Below, piece by piece: positions 34,600 through 46,661 of a stretch of 64,000 nucleotides of DNA. A model generated the notes under the pieces. The model was not told the DNA's origin. It did no database searches and saw nothing but the letters and a program-made list of their open reading frames with translations. The DNA lies in assembly GCA_014058105.1 (NCBI GenBank), contig JACGCM010001497.1, forward strand, positions 1 through 64,000, read 5' to 3'. The stretch's first letter is position 1. Each line of letters begins with the position of its first letter. Origin of the DNA: Kingdonia uniflora (taxonomy: Eukaryota > Streptophyta > Magnoliopsida > Ranunculales > Circaeasteraceae). Made by a program: the position numbers and the translations under genes.

Positions 34600-36118
34600 A
34601 CTCATTATTTTGTTGAGAAGCAATATAATTTAAGTGAAGCTGATGAAGATGGACACGTTGATGTTAATGAAGCTGATCTACAATTAGGATGCCATTTTCT
34701 TGGTCAAATGTACGTATTATGTATACATTATTCTGCATTTCATTGGAGGGATGAACAACTAACGGTCTCTTCGATCAGCAACCCCCGATTTGGATAATGT
34801 TGTCTACTGGGTAAAATTAGGGTTCCAAACCTCGATCAATTGCCAAATGAGTTACAAGAAATGTACGATGGAAATGAACCATGTTCAAGGTCATTTCAGA
34901 AGTACATTCGAGAATATAATGTAGCCAATGCATTTACGAGTCTTGGGGTTACAATGGGAGAGGACCATATTCCTTTGTTTTCTACGGAGAGTTGCATCAT
35001 CGAATAGGTGCACTGCTTCCAAATAAGGGTCAAGAAGCGATGTATGCACAACTATTCATCTGCAACCCTGGTGCACCTCTTCATACCCGCCGGGGAAGAA
35101 ACCCACATTTAAGAAGAGATGTACTAAAAATTATTGAAGACACTTTACTCCAAAGTAACCCATTCTGTGAGTTATATCGTCGCGCATATGAGGTATTAGA
35201 AGACGCGGCGGGTGAAGATGAAAATTTTAATGTACCAACGTATTTACATTACAGTACTTTGACAGATCATCGTAGATACAATTTGCAATAAACTGATAAA
35301 ATTGCAATTATATTACCAGAAGATGGCTCAAAAATGAGTAGCGTGAGGGACATTAATGTTTATATTAAGGCAGAACAAGGTTTGATGCGTATTAGAGAAT
35401 GCCACCCTACTTACCTTCCTATGCATTATGTTCTTCTTTTCCCTACTGGACAGCCTGGGTGGTCAATCCACTTAAAGCATTGGAATGTGGTGCGTAACAT
35501 ATTGTATTCTTTTAGGAAGGGCCTTACATAAATGGAATACTATTGCTATCGCCTATTTAAACATCCAACGGAATATTCACCAATCCTTAGAGTGGGGAAA
35601 TTATTTCAACAATTTATAGTAGACGCATGGGCATCAACAGAGAAAAATCGACTTCGATATGTCAATGATAACCAGAGTGATCTTCGTTCTGACCTGTACG
35701 GTGGACTAACTAATATTGTGACAGATGGATTACAACCTGATTAAGTTGGGCAACGCGTTATTTTACCCTCATTGCATACTGGCAGTACAAGGAATATGTA
35801 TGAAATATATCAGGATTCATTGGCGATCACCCTTTACAATAACCACCCAGATATCTTTCTTACAATGATAACTAATCTGAATTGGCCTGAGATTACAAAC
35901 GCACTCTTACCTAACCAATCTGTCTATGATCAACCAGGTTTAGTGGCCTGTGTTTTCGAGTTAAAGAAGAAGGCTTTGTTAAAGGAGGTTACAGGAAATC
36001 ATGTTCTTGGAACATGTGTTGCACATGTTTGGACCATTGAGTTACAAAAATACAGTTTACCATATATGCATGCATTGATTTTCCTGAGCCGTGAGGATAA
36101 AATTCGGACGATATTGTA
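34600..36118 (+). pseudogene. Helitron Rep (HUH endonuclease), first part
   Basis: Broken frames match the Helitron-like N-terminal domain: LFICNPGAPLHTRRGRNPHL, YLPMHYVLLFPTGQPGW, YRLFKHPTEYSPILRVGKLF and FQQFIVDAWASTEKNRLRY. The HUH block lies near 36056 and reads LPYMHALIFLS, where functional copies have LPHxHxL, so the first His is Tyr. Stops occur at about 35289, 35529 and 35742. Confidence 0.88.
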
Positions 36119-37140
36119 GGTTGATCAAATTGTAAGTGCCAAAATTCCTGATGAAATGATAAATCCCGCACTCTTTAGGACCGTAATGAAGTATATGATT
36201 CATGGACCATGTGGCCTTGCTAACATGAACTCCCCGTGTATGGATAATGGACAGTGCACAAAGCGATATCCTAGACAATATGTTGAAGAAACGACCATCC
36301 TTCTTATAGACGACGACCAACACCTAATAAAATGTATATCTTTAAAGGGAAAAGGGTAGATAACAGTGATGTTGTTCCATATAACCCTTACATGTCTGAG
36401 CTATTTGATTGTCATATCAATGTAGAAATTTGTGCGGGTCTTCAATGTGTCAAATACATTCACAAGTACATCTACAAAGGTCAAGATCGAGCAACTATAG
36501 TGATTGTGGTGAACAAAATTCAATAGTATCTCGATTCTCGATATATTGGGCCTCCAGAAAGGGCTTGGCAACTTTTTAGTTTTCATCTACCTCAAGAGAA
36601 ACCTAATGTAGTACGATTGGCATTACATTTACCAGGAATGCATCACAATGTTTTAAATATACGAGAATCTATGGCCTCTATTCGTGCTCGAACAGTTGAT
36701 GAGAAATCATCTCTAACTGTATTTTTTAATATTGTGCTAAACATGATGACGCCTGAGCATTTACATACTAATAATTTCCTCAACACTATGTGTAGCATGG
36801 TAATGATGGTCAAAAAGTTTGGACAAAAAGAAAGCAATAACATAAGTTTGCAATTGGTCGACTATACTTTGCAAGCCCAAACTCTGGGGAGAGATACTAC
36901 TTGCGGTTACTTCTAACTGTTCTTAAAGGACCAACATCATTAGAATGTATTCATACTTTCAGTAGCATTTTGTATGACACATTCAAAGCAACATGTGCTG
37001 CGATGGGACTACTTGAAGATGTTAAAGAATGGGTTGATTATTTAGAGGAAGCTGTAGTCATGACAACTGGATATCAGCTGAGAAGACTGTTCAACATTAT
37101 TTTATCCGAATGCAGTCTAATACAGCCGGAGGAGTTATAG
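36119..37140 (+). pseudogene. Helitron Rep, tyrosine region and linker to helicase
   Basis: YMIHGPCGLANMNSPCMDNG and CTKRYPR match the Cys-rich block after HUH. VKYIHKYIYKGQDRA near 36450-36494 holds the paired catalytic tyrosines of the Rep nicking site. Further on, LHLPGMHHNV and LKGPTSLECIHTFSSILYDT, then FKATCAAMGLLEDVKEW, match the linker to the helicase. Several stops and frameshifts are present. Confidence 0.87.
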
Positions 37141-37389
37141 AACAAGTTTTGGAAAAATATTTGTGATGATCTCGCCTACAAAATTTAATCCCAATTTTAG
37201 ATTGAAATTCCAACAGAAGATCAGATTAAAGATTATGGTTATTATCTATTTGATGAATTGTTATTTGAGTTAGGTAGAGCTCTCGAAGATTACCTAAAAA
37301 TGCCATTACCAAGAGGAATTTAGCATACCGTAAATGGAAATAGACTCATTCGGGAACAAAGGCAATTCTAGTGTGATGAGCAATTCGTA

Positions 37390-37640
37390 CATGCCACTTC
37401 AAATGTGAATCGGTTAAATAATACACATGCACAAGCTGTGGATTCTGTAGCTAACGACCACAAACATATTTTCTTCTTGAATGGAACAACTGGTACTGGT
37501 AAGACTTTTGTTTACAATGTTATTTCTGCTACTTGCCGAAAAGAGAGGGATATTGTTATTATTGTAACTAGCTCAGGTATTGCATCGTTGCTACTTGATG
37601 GAGGTAAAACTGCACATTGAAATATTGTTTACCCTAAAGT
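37390..37640 (+). pseudogene. Helitron PIF1-like helicase, start only
   Basis: [16 protein letters not shown] is the Walker A block, and [18 protein letters not shown] is motif Ia of PIF1-family helicases. The frame stops at 37620. The remaining helicase motifs are not found downstream, so three quarters of the domain is missing. Confidence 0.87.
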
Positions 37641-39030
37641 CTTATTGCAATTCAAGTATGTATCTCTAAGCCGCTTTCATAAGTTTTATTTTTGGCGTAT
37701 AGTTACATGATGCTAATTGAATTATATTACTTGCTATAGGTTCTTCGTGATTTGTTCAAGGTTGAGAAAAAATTGAATCAGTTAAAACAAATGATGAATA
37801 TCAAACCGGTAAGAAACTTTCGCCCAAAATAATGAATCAATTTCTTTAGTTTATCTCATAGGTTCTAATTGCAAAATTTGTGAATTCAACAGAAATGGGT
37901 CGAGCTTTACCACAAGAATTTTAAGCCTGGGAGCTGCTTCAAATTGGATATCAGGACATATTATTTTGCTTGAGTATCAACCGGAGTGGATAAAAGTTGT
38001 CTTCAAATGTGATGAGTAATCAAGTAATACCATATGCTAAGAATAATGCCATATTTGCTTATTTACTTGATATGTTGAACTTAGTAGGTATTATGTTTAC
38101 TTTAATTTTGATAGAGGATCCAAACCAAAATGGCTTTTAGATCCTCTTATGTTACTTTTGATTTTGAATTGGCGATATGACTGAATTAGTTGTAAAGGGG
38201 ATTATCTCTTATATTGTTTTTTTTTTTACTTGGACTCTTTTGATGGTACTTGGTTTGTTTGGGGTTGCTTTGAGGTATAATCAAGGTACTTGATTATCCA
38301 CTGTAAGAGTACCATGTCTCTATGTCATTGATTTTGGTTAAATTATGAGAACTTAGTATATAAATTTGAATCTTTAGCTTTGATGGAAGTGGAAGTTAAA
38401 GGAGAGGGGGAACAGGTGGCTTATGGCAGAAGAGAGCTGGATCTTATCTCTCTATGGTTAGACGCTCTAACTCATACAAGGAAGGGTCATTTATATAGAG
38501 GAGCTTGGTGTTACCCTTTGTTTTACAGCCATAAATAAGGTTAGCATCTTAATATCTCCGGTGTCTCTTTTCTTTGGTATATAATCTTCAATTTTATTGA
38601 GTTTTTTTTTTTGCAAAATTTTATATTAGAATGAAGCGCTGAATGGAGGTGGAGAGGGGTCTTCAACATCTCAGATGATGTAGATGATAATTTTACTTGG
38701 TTTCAGGCGTATTCATCATCTCAGATGATGCAGATGATAAATCTACTCATTACTAGAACAAATAAGGATGGAGGCTACCAAATTGGTTTGTTACTTTTCC
38801 AGACCCTTCTACTTATTACTGGAACAAATTGGTCTATTACTTTTCTTTATCTTATCCCCTGTTATGAAGTTTCATAGCTACCAAATTAGTGATTTATGTT
38901 CCTTCCAAGAACTATAAGATATTTCTCAAAGATATACCAGTTAGAGTTTAATGCTTTTCGGTGCCTTTATGACTTGATTTAATTGATCTTTAGGCATTGA
39001 AAAATTGACAATCCTATAATAATGTTTGGT
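37641..39030. other. Helitron internal, largely uncharacterised
   Basis: 37735-37815 (LRDLFKVEKKLNQLKQMMN) and 37893-37970 (KWVELYHKNFKPGSCFKLD) look like short exons flanked by AG and GT, possibly from a captured gene, not identified. A doubled TCATCTCAGATGATG palindrome occurs at 38668 and 38714. The rest is AT-rich. Confidence 0.35.
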
Positions 39031-39039
39031 ATATTTTAC

Positions 39040-39895
39040 AGGTAATGCAGGGGAGTTGCTTGATTCTTCAGATAAAGCTCAAACTCTCAACGTTAAAGCA
39101 AAAGGCTCTTTATTACCGGTACAATACTTTCTATTTTCCTTTCCAATATATTTCTACCATCTTTCTTCCCTACAAATATATTCCATAAATATTACAATAG
39201 TAGGTTGCTGGAATTGATTAAAAACAAAACAGAGGATTAATATACTTGACTAAACATATCTCATTCATAATATGCATCCCCAATTCTCAAAATGAACACC
39301 TTTTTCTTTTCTCAATAACAATCAAGTTAATGCATTTGTGCAGGACTATCCTTTTATAGATCAGAGAAAACCTTACGTGTGGCATTCGAAGGTTTTGGTG
39401 AGCTCATAGAAGGTATTTCTACTTTTCTCAGCCCTTTCAAGCTATGTGCCTAAATTTGTCCTGAATGTAATCTGATTATACATTATTTTCTTTCACAGTT
39501 AAGATTATAATGGACAAAATATCTAAAATGCCTAAGGGCTATGCATTTCTGGAGTACACTACAGAGGAAGTCGCAGGCGCAGCTCTGAAAGATATGAATG
39601 ACAAGGTAATATAAGAAAAAAAACTCCTCAATCCAACCTTTTCTTTAACTCTGTTTTACTTTTCAAATTCTTTAACCATTCCCGTGCTTTTGTGTTTGCA
39701 GATCATTAATCAGCGGATGATAGTAGTTGATGTTGCCAAAACAAACCCACCTAAATACAACAAGGATAGCATGAAGAAACCAATTGTTTGAAGTTGGAGA
39801 TATACAAGTTCCCTGGATGTTCTATTACCTGTGAAGATCTAAAACAGGTGCAAGAACTAAATGGAGCAAGGAGTGTGAAGATAACCTGGTCTGAG
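39040..39895 (+). pseudogene. Captured organelle-type RRM protein exons
   Basis: Collinear exons: GNAGELLDSSDKAQTLNVKA near 39043, LFYRSEKTLRVAFEGFGELI near 39353, KIIMDKISKMPKGYAFLEYT near 39503 with TEEVAGAALKDMND, and IINQRMIVVDVAKTNPPKYN near 39703. RNP1 is seen as KGYAFLEY. The blocks resemble plant organelle RRM proteins of the ORRM type, which take part in organellar RNA editing. The introns are kept. The stop and frame problems near 39790 suggest it is not functional. Confidence 0.78.
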
Positions 39896-39899
39896 TGAG

Positions 39900-40515
39900 T
39901 GTATTCAACGCTAACTCTTCAGTCAGCTTTGTTTACTGACACACACACACAAAAAGATTGCTCAATTCAATTTAATAGACTTCTCTGTTTGGTATTTATT
40001 TGTTGTATTTTGATTCAAAGTGTCTAGCAAACCTTTGATATACATTTACCGTAAAATTCAATATTGAGCAATTTTGATTGAAAGTGTTTAGCCTGCATCA
40101 GTTTTCTTTATTAATTACTGTACACTTTATTTCTTTTCCATACTCTATAATTCATTTGGCGCATGGGCATTCTCAAATGGTGCTTGAGGGTTTTAATTTA
40201 TGTCATCAAAAAGTGGTGATGTTTGTGATCCATCATAGAAGACAATAATTTATTTCTTCAAATTGTAGTGCTGATGGCATGTGTTTGATAATATGGATAG
40301 CGCCGAAGGCGCATCGGTGTATTCGGTATGTGGCATAGTTATTTGGCCTCTTACATTTTGATTTTGTGATGTCATTGGGGTACTTGATTCAACATTTATA
40401 CTCTAGATCCTTTTCCATGTTGCTTGCATTGCGATGTATCAACACGTGAGATGAGGGGATGTCGAAGGTATATTGATAAGTAATTATGTAGCGCCGAAGG
40501 CACATCGACGTTGTT
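39900..40515. other. Helitron 3' part, no gene
   Basis: AT-rich. TAGCGCCGAAGGC(G/A)CATCG is repeated near 40299 and 40491, close to the 3' terminus, a short internal repeat of this Helitron family. Confidence 0.5.
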
Positions 40516-40518
40516 CAT

Positions 40519-40543
40519 CGTGGCGAGCCACGGGTAGTACTAG
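40519..40543 (+). other. Helitron 3' terminal hairpin and CTAG end
   Basis: CGTGG-CGAG-CCACG stem-loop, then GGTAGTACTAG, with T following at 40544. It serves as the transposition stop signal. Confidence 0.85.
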
Positions 40544-40574
40544 TTTAGATTATTAGCCAAAAAATACTTTACTT

Positions 40575-41215
40575 ACTTAACCCATGGCCACCCATAAGAG
40601 AGTATAACACTAACAACATGCACACATGGTAGTCCAGAAAGTTTCCATTCATGGTAGTCACATTCATGTGTGTTGCTGTTCACTCTCCATCTTTGGTCAT
40701 TTATCTCAATTGCAAGAAAAAATCCTGATATGTTCCCTTGCACTTAATATTGACCATAACATTTGATCATCTTATCAATGTGGGTTTGTGCTCTTGGGGC
40801 CAACAGCAAACCTTCAATAAAGATATACATATAGTTACATAGTAGTTCATAAAAAGAAGATGAGATCTCAAACAATAATAAAAGGTCTTGTTTGGCTTAC
40901 CTGCCTCTTCTAACTCTTTTACCTTGAGCCTCCTGTCATAAATGAGTTTCATCAGCATTATATTCAGTTTTTCTAGTAACTTGTAGATTGGCTAGCCCCT
41001 AATCTTCAAAATCCACATGTTAAAAGACTCATTAGCATTGTTTATGATGTGTTCACACTTGGCAGTGAAATCAAAGTGGGACCTAGCCCTGTATTCAAAT
41101 GGCTCCTTAAGTAACCAGTCATGAGCAGCTGGGTTTTCCAGTTTGAGTTGGTCCATGTACTAGTTTTTTCAGATTGCTTGAATGCCTTTGCTACACTCCA
41201 AACTAGCCACTCTAT
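40575..41215 (-). pseudogene. Mutator-like transposase, middle and SWIM exons
   Basis: NNANESFNMWILKIRG near 41010-41050 and LEKLNIMLMKLIYDRRLKVK near 40920-40970 match the region after the DDE core. At 40590-40700 IEINDQRWRVNS and CDYHEWKLSGLPCVH form the SWIM zinc-binding motif (CxC..CxH), with its second Cys replaced by Tyr. The sequence then enters the intron hit by the Helitron. Stops are present. Confidence 0.82.
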
Positions 41216-41716
41216 TTAAGTTCCCCTGCGAAACTTTTTCATATTCTTGTACATATGTCTAAAGCAGAATCTGTGATTTGCATGAGGAAAAAGGGTAGTC
41301 ACAACATCAATGAGTCCCTTCTGTCTATCTGATATGAATGTTAGCTTTTGATTATATAGAATGAGATAGGGCTGATGAATATCAAGGAAGTTGGTCCAAG
41401 TTTCTTTATATTCTGATCTACATAAGTAAACTATAATAGGGAATAGGCCATTGTTGCCATCCAAGGCAATCACAGATAGACAAACCCCCCCATATTTACC
41501 CTTTAGAAAATGACCATTCAAACTAAGTATAGGTCTACACACACTTAACCATCCATCAAAACTTGCCTTAAACATCACCAATGAACTTTTATACTGGTTA
41601 CTTTGAAGATCTTTACTACATTTGGCCAAGCTGCCAAGGTTAGCCAATAAGACTTGTCTCATAAATTTAGGCTGCAGAATATAACCCTCATCATATGATC
41701 CAACTATCCTCTCCAT
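41216..41716 (-). pseudogene. Mutator-like transposase, catalytic DDE core
   Basis: 166 codons of the MULE transposase domain: LSLNGHFLKGKYGGVCLSVI, ALDGNNGLFPIIVYL, YKETWTNFLDI, LTFISDRQKGL and ANHRFCFRHMYKN. The second catalytic Asp (SDRQKG) is kept. In the first block, normally (L/I)DGxHLKG, Asp is replaced by Asn, a G-to-A change. The enzyme core is therefore probably inactive. Confidence 0.9.
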
Positions 41717-42324
41717 GTATATAGTCTAGGCATTCCATAAAGTATAATATGAAGTATCAATACCATACCTTCTTAAAATCACTTCCTTCACACCTGCTGG
41801 TCTAGTGGTTCTCACTCTCCTAATTGTTTCTTCAACTTCTTTTGCCACCCACTAGGCATTTGCATTTTTGTTAAATTGGCCACTCCTGCTAGGACATGTG
41901 TGAATGAGATTACTACTAGCCCTCATACTGAAAGTGGTACCATCTGGGTTAACCCTAACATAGAATATCCATTGACATTTGAATGTTTCTGCCTCAGTAT
42001 AAATGTTTCTTACCCTCATATAGTCATTCTTTTTTTATTAGAATTGGTGCTTGTTCACAATGGCCCATTGCCTTAAAAATGCTCTGCAAGCAACAACTGT
42101 GGGCCACTCCATGCCAATAACCATCTCTAACCCAGGATTATGCACATGTAATGTAGTATAATGCACTTCAGTTTCTTCTGTTACAAAAATGTTATCACAT
42201 TCTTTGGCCAAATCTCTGAACTCATCATCACATCTGTCTATATAAGCTTCGTTTGGGCCATCATTACCATTAACTGATGAGTGATTTGAGTAATACCCTT
42301 CTTCTGCATCTAGGCTATCTGAGT
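41717..42324 (-). pseudogene. Mutator-like transposase, N-terminal part
   Basis: NSDSLDAEEGYYSNHSS and NPGLEMVIGMEWPTVVACRA then FLRQWAIVNKHQF match the acidic stretch and the MuDR N-terminal DNA-binding region. The frame is interrupted by stops from 42037 down to the core. At its upstream end it is cut by a small hAT element. Confidence 0.8.
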
Positions 42325-43165
42325 TAGGGCTGCACGCAGGTCGGGTCGGCCTGGTTTTAGACACAAACCTGATCCAACCTAGAAATTACGGGTTTCCAAA
42401 TTCAAAATCTAAACCTGAGCCGTCCAGTTTAACAACCCGAATCAGAATCGAACCAGAATCATCGGGTCAGGCCGAGTTCTTTAGTCGGGTTTTGTTGTGA
42501 TATAAAAATCCTCAGAGAATTGTAATCCTATCGTACTCAATGTCAAACTAAATTATAGATCAAAGATTTAAAAACAGCAAAAGCACAATATCAAACTAAA
42601 TCGCAGATCAAAGATTCAAAAATAATAAAAGCATCTGTAACATCACAAGATTCATGAAAGAAGCAGACGAGTTTTCACCGAAAGATTACAAATACAGATT
42701 TTGACCTTCTCTTGGATTAAAATTCATAGATCTAATGGGTCTTGCAAGTTACAATCTTCTTTAAGTTTTCTCACTAGTGGAGCACAACACAGCTAGCTTA
42801 TCTTGTGGGAGAAAAGAAAGGAAAATGGGCTTGTTTTGGTGCAGAGGTTCAAATGGAGAGATAGAGAGAGAGATACTTTGAGATAAAAACCAGCTCTTGA
42901 TTCTTTTATTCTCTTGCAGCAACCAACTCTCCTAAATGAATGATGGTGAAAACCATAAAGATCAAAACCTAACTCTTTACTTATATACCCCTCTCGGTCC
43001 GGTTCGGGTATTTGACGGTTTTCAATTTACAGAACCAAAACCGAACCGAGAATACCGGGTTTTCAATTTTCAGAACCGAAACCGAATTCGATATTTCAAA
43101 AAACCAAATAAAATTGTCGGTTCAGCTCGGTTTATCGAGTTTCTGAGTTTCGTTGTGCACCCCTA
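42325..43165. mobile_element. Non-autonomous hAT element, 841 bp
   Basis: The ends TAGGGCTGCAC and, inverted, TAGGGGTGCACAACG are similar. The flanks ATCTGAGT (42317-42324) and ATCTGGGT (43166-43173) are an 8-bp duplication with one change. Subterminal GGGTCGG, CGGTTCGG and AACCGA motifs are frequent. There is no transposase. The end TAGGGCTGCA is identical to the right end of the 6.5-kb hAT element at 24121. It is inserted in the transposase coding region. Confidence 0.87.
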
Positions 43166-43173
43166 ATCTGGGT

Positions 43174-44124
43174 TAGTTTCTGCCCATTTATTCCAAGCAT
43201 TAACTTATTTTTTTTATCATTTGAAGCCTCTCCCCCCAATCCAACTCTAGCGTCAGTTTTAGTATTAACTGGAGCATCTCCCCCAATCCAACTCCTCCCT
43301 CAGTTTTAGTATTAATTAGAGCATCTCCCCCCAATCCAACTCTACCCTCAGATTCAATATTAGGTTCATCATCACTGAAGTCCATATGTGGAAAATCATC
43401 AAGTTCTTCCTTAGGTACTTCACTTGCCCTTGGATTCTTAACTCTTTTAGTGTTCTCTTCACCACTTTGTAAGCTATTGCCTTTTCTTTTTGGCTTTGAT
43501 ACAACTCATTTTTTTGTTGGAGTCATAACAACCTTTTGTCTACCCCTGGCAATAGTCTCATGTTAAAGTAGATCAAACTGTGTACTCTGATGCTATAGTA
43601 GAACAAACTGTGTAATCTCAACCTCAACCTCAACTTGAGAAGTAAGACATATTGGTGGTCCTTCATATGGTTTTATTATAACTACATCTGGTTGTTTAAT
43701 TAAAGGTGGGGGACACAACTTCAATAGACACTGTATATACATAAAAATGTACATCCCATATACTATCCACATCAATACAATGCCACATCTTATACAAACT
43801 TGTATCATTACAAACATCTAATATCTTCCATGCACACAATGTCTTCACCACTATCCCAGAACCAGGTGAGATAGCTTTATTTATCCTAACAATATCAGAC
43901 ATATAATATAACAGACCTTGATAGTAAAACTAATCTCCATCTACATTTTTAAATATATGCATGTTCTCATCAATGTATAGACGATGTGTGTACCCTGTCT
44001 CTCTAGGTTCAGACCATCTACCTCCCCAATGAATAATAACATTTTTTAGGTCATTCCTGTCATTGTAGTATACCCCAAACAATATATAATTAAGATAAAT
44101 ATCATGGTAACATGCCCAAAACAC
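43174..44124 (-). pseudogene. Mutator-like transposase, 5' exons
   Basis: VIIHWGGRWSEPRETGYTHR near 44010, then DENMHIFKNVD and KMWHCIDVDSIWDVHFYVYT near 43740-43800, match the PB1-like N-terminal domain of plant MuDR transposases. A Lys/Arg and acidic stretch follows (43380-43500, PKRKGN; MDFSDDEPN). At 43223-43350 a 57-bp unit (CATCTCCCCCAATCCAACTC) is repeated three times within the coding region. Stops occur throughout. Confidence 0.75.
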
Positions 44125-44530
44125 CTAATATAAAAACATCACTTGTAAATGCCCTAATTTTTATAATATACCATAAATTTAAAATAACAGAAAACCAAAA
44201 CCCTAATATTCTAATCCAAACCACTTTTAAAAAGGCCCAATTTTGTAATCCAAACTCTAATTCTAAAGAAAAATCTTCTAACTTTCAAAATGGGAAAACC
44301 AAAGCAATAGATATTAGAGAGAGATTTACAAATTTTGCCTATTCAGAAAGAAAGAAAGATAGAGAGAGGGAGAGATAGAGACTTACATTGTGATTAGGAT
44401 AAAGATAAGGGAATCAAAGGCTTGATGAGATCATGTATTTGATTGCTGTACTCTAGTTTTCCCAAATTTTATAGTTGTAGAAGATACAAATTTCTCTAAA
44501 TTTTTCCTCCAAGAATAATTTTTTGTTTGA
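44125..44530 (-). other. Mutator-like element, promoter side of the transposase
   Basis: AT-rich with a GAAAGAAAGA/GAGAGAG run near 44348-44372, between the 5' exon and the right TIR. No gene. Confidence 0.4.
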
Positions 44531-44756
44531 GACAGTTATGGTAAAGAGATAACCGAAAAATAACTTGTTTACCTGTTTGAGGAAATCACGTGCAACTTGT
44601 GTGAGGGTAATTTAGTCAATTCATGTCAAAATTTGAGCTCAACGGAGGTTGGCCTGTGGTCAGAAGTAATTTGGGGACCAAAACTGCATATTTAAACAAC
44701 TTGAGAACTAAAGGAAAATATTCAATTTATAGTTGGGACTATAGTCAAAATTTCTC
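44531..44756 (-). repeat. Right terminal inverted repeat of the Mutator-like element
   Basis: Pairs with 27182-27402. Its outer end, read inward, is GAGAAATTTTGACTATAGTC. Confidence 0.88.
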
Positions 44757-44765
44757 TTTCCAGGT

Positions 44766-45428
44766 TGAGCTTTGCTTCAGAAGATTCTTGGGGTGAAACG
44801 TCACTGAAAAGTGGTATAATTTTAAGAATGAACTGAAGGATTTGTTATCTCCGGAGTGTCTGAAAGACTTATTATTTGTAAAGTATCTGAAAGACTTGTT
44901 ATATGTAAAGTACTTGAAAGACTTGTTATATGTAAAGTATCTGTAATTGATATTTGAGCTTAATAAAAATGTTTATTCAAACTCTGTGTTGATAGACAGA
45001 ATTAGCTCTTTTGATTAAAATCGAGCTTTAAGAAATACATATATGTATGATTAGATGATGAAATGTAATAATCGAGATCAAATTTGAGAGTATCTTCTAG
45101 CAATCGAGCTGTAAAAAATATGTATGTAAAATAAAAGATGCGCAAAATCTATTTCGAATTGAATGACTTAGAATGAAGATAAAATAATATGTTAGAAGAT
45201 AAAGAATTTACAGGAATTTGAAATTCGAGCTCATGGAGATCTCTCTTGAAATGTTGTATTGGAGGGCCGATAAGTTTAAAATGGGATATGACGAATCCAA
45301 AGAGGTCGATATGGATAAATAAGTTCAAATAACTTTATCATCAGAATCTTAGGGTTTTCTGTTAAGGAAAAATTGAGTACATATACGAAATGTGGGGGAT
45401 TTGAAGTGATCTAGAAAATTGCATAAAT
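44766..45428. other. Element A spacer with 27-bp tandem repeats
   Basis: Three copies of TGAAAGACTTGTTATATGTA with AAGTATC form a 27-bp array at about 44862-44942. GAGATCAAAT and AATCGAGCT motifs further on recall the 61-bp repeats of element B. No gene was recognised. Confidence 0.6.
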
Positions 45429-46600
45429 ATGAGAAAATGTGATTTAAAGAGGAGAAAGAAAGAGAATATGGTGAGGACTCGATCTGTGAGAGTTCATCGA
45501 GCTGCTAAAGAACGGTTGGTGATAAAGATAGCTAAAGTGCGAGAAAGAATTTTTGGGTTGCTAGATTATGATTATGACTTGCCAGAGTTCGAATATCAGC
45601 TTGAAGGTTTACTTTTGAGGGTTAGGGAACTTGAATTAGAACGCCGCTTCTATGAAGAACTATTCCTGGAAGTGATTCTGGAGCCTTCAGCTTAAAAAGA
45701 GGTTTTGAGGCAAATTGCTGAGGAAGAGATTGACGATGAAGATATAAGGATCTCTGGAGGCGAACTGATTAGGTGTGGCTCCCCAGGACATCTAGGATAT
45801 TTTATGTGTAATTATATGTGAGGGAGTGAACTGTATGAGGTCGAATAACTGTCATGGATTTGTAGTTAGAATGATGCTTGAATCAATCATCTTTTGTTAT
45901 AAATATTGTTTGTGGCTGTTGTGAATAAAAAATTTGAATTTGAAATGGAAGAGCTTTGTAAATGACGTCAGCAGTTCTATATGCAATAGAAGCAAGAATA
46001 CAAAAGGTAGGTAGCTTTGATTTTTGTCTATTGTGTAATTACAGGGAAATGTCGATTGCGTGTAAGTATTGAGTCATCATGAGTATAAGGAGGTCAGAGG
46101 GAGATTTGGGTTAAAGAGACAAGAATATATTAAAATATAGGGTAGGGGGCAATGATGGGAATGTATTTTCACCGAAAAGGTACAAAACGTCTAATATTAA
46201 TTATGGAAGAGACACATCGGTTATAAAACCGAGGATGGCTCGTGCGAGGCCCAGTAACTGCCAGCACTTAGAGAGAAAAACTATAAATAATACTTTATCT
46301 TCCTCATTCAAATGTTTACCAACTTCTAAAAAATTGAAAATCAGTGAGAGTGGAAAGAGAAAAAATAATAGAGACTCATGTGAAAGATTAAACGAGAGTG
46401 ATCATAAATCAAGGAGAGAGAAAGTTGCAGAGACTGACTGAGTCACAACGGTGGTCATATAACAATGTTGTGAAGGAAAGATTTGGCGCTGCTTCAGATT
46501 TATTTTCTGACGTTGAAGGTTAGTAGATAATTTCTAATATTGTGAAAGTGATTTGTTGAAAGTTTTTGGTGTTTTTTAATTTCTAAAATTACTACTTATT
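45429..46600 (+). pseudogene. Element A second antisense gene, 5' exons
   Basis: 45429-45695 encodes a basic, Leu/Glu-rich 88-residue stretch (VRTRSVRVHRAAKERLVIKI; ELERRFYEELFLEVILEP). 46235-46440 encodes a Ser/Lys-rich stretch (RKTINNTLSSSFKCLPTSKK). A donor-like GGTTAG near 46516 follows VVKERFGAASDLFSDVE in another frame. The pieces are probably exons or decayed parts of the antisense gene or genes that lead to the domain at 46.7-47.4 kb. No known domain here. Confidence 0.4.
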
Positions 46601-46661
46601 GTAACTTATAAAAATTTGTTTGGTATATGTGTGAAAAAGAGATATAATATGATATACATGT

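Larger units (their letters stand above)
31200..40543 (+). mobile_element. Helitron, degenerate, with a captured gene
   Basis: The 3' end at 40543 has the Helitron signature: hairpin CGTGGCGAGCCACG (40519-40532), ten bases, CTAG, then T. Plus-strand frames encode a RepHel protein: an N-terminal region, a Rep with the KYIHKYIYKG tyrosine block and the start of a PIF1-type helicase. The 5' terminus (TC after A) could not be fixed. It lies between about 31.1 and 31.45 kb, because the transposase intron sits to its left and Helitron leader sequence to its right. Captured RRM exons lie near the 3' end. Confidence 0.85.
27182..44756 (-). mobile_element. Mutator-like element (MuDR type), 17.6 kb with insertions
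   Basis: Long terminal inverted repeats, 27182-27402 and 44531-44756, match closely, including TTTTCCTTTAGT, CAACCTCCGTT and GGTAAACAAGTT. The flanks are TTTCTAGGT and TTTCCAGGT, a 9-bp duplication with one change, as expected for Mutator. A MuDR-type transposase gene runs on the minus strand from about 44.1 to 30.5 kb. A Helitron and a small hAT element have split it. Without them the element is about 7.4 kb. Confidence 0.92.
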
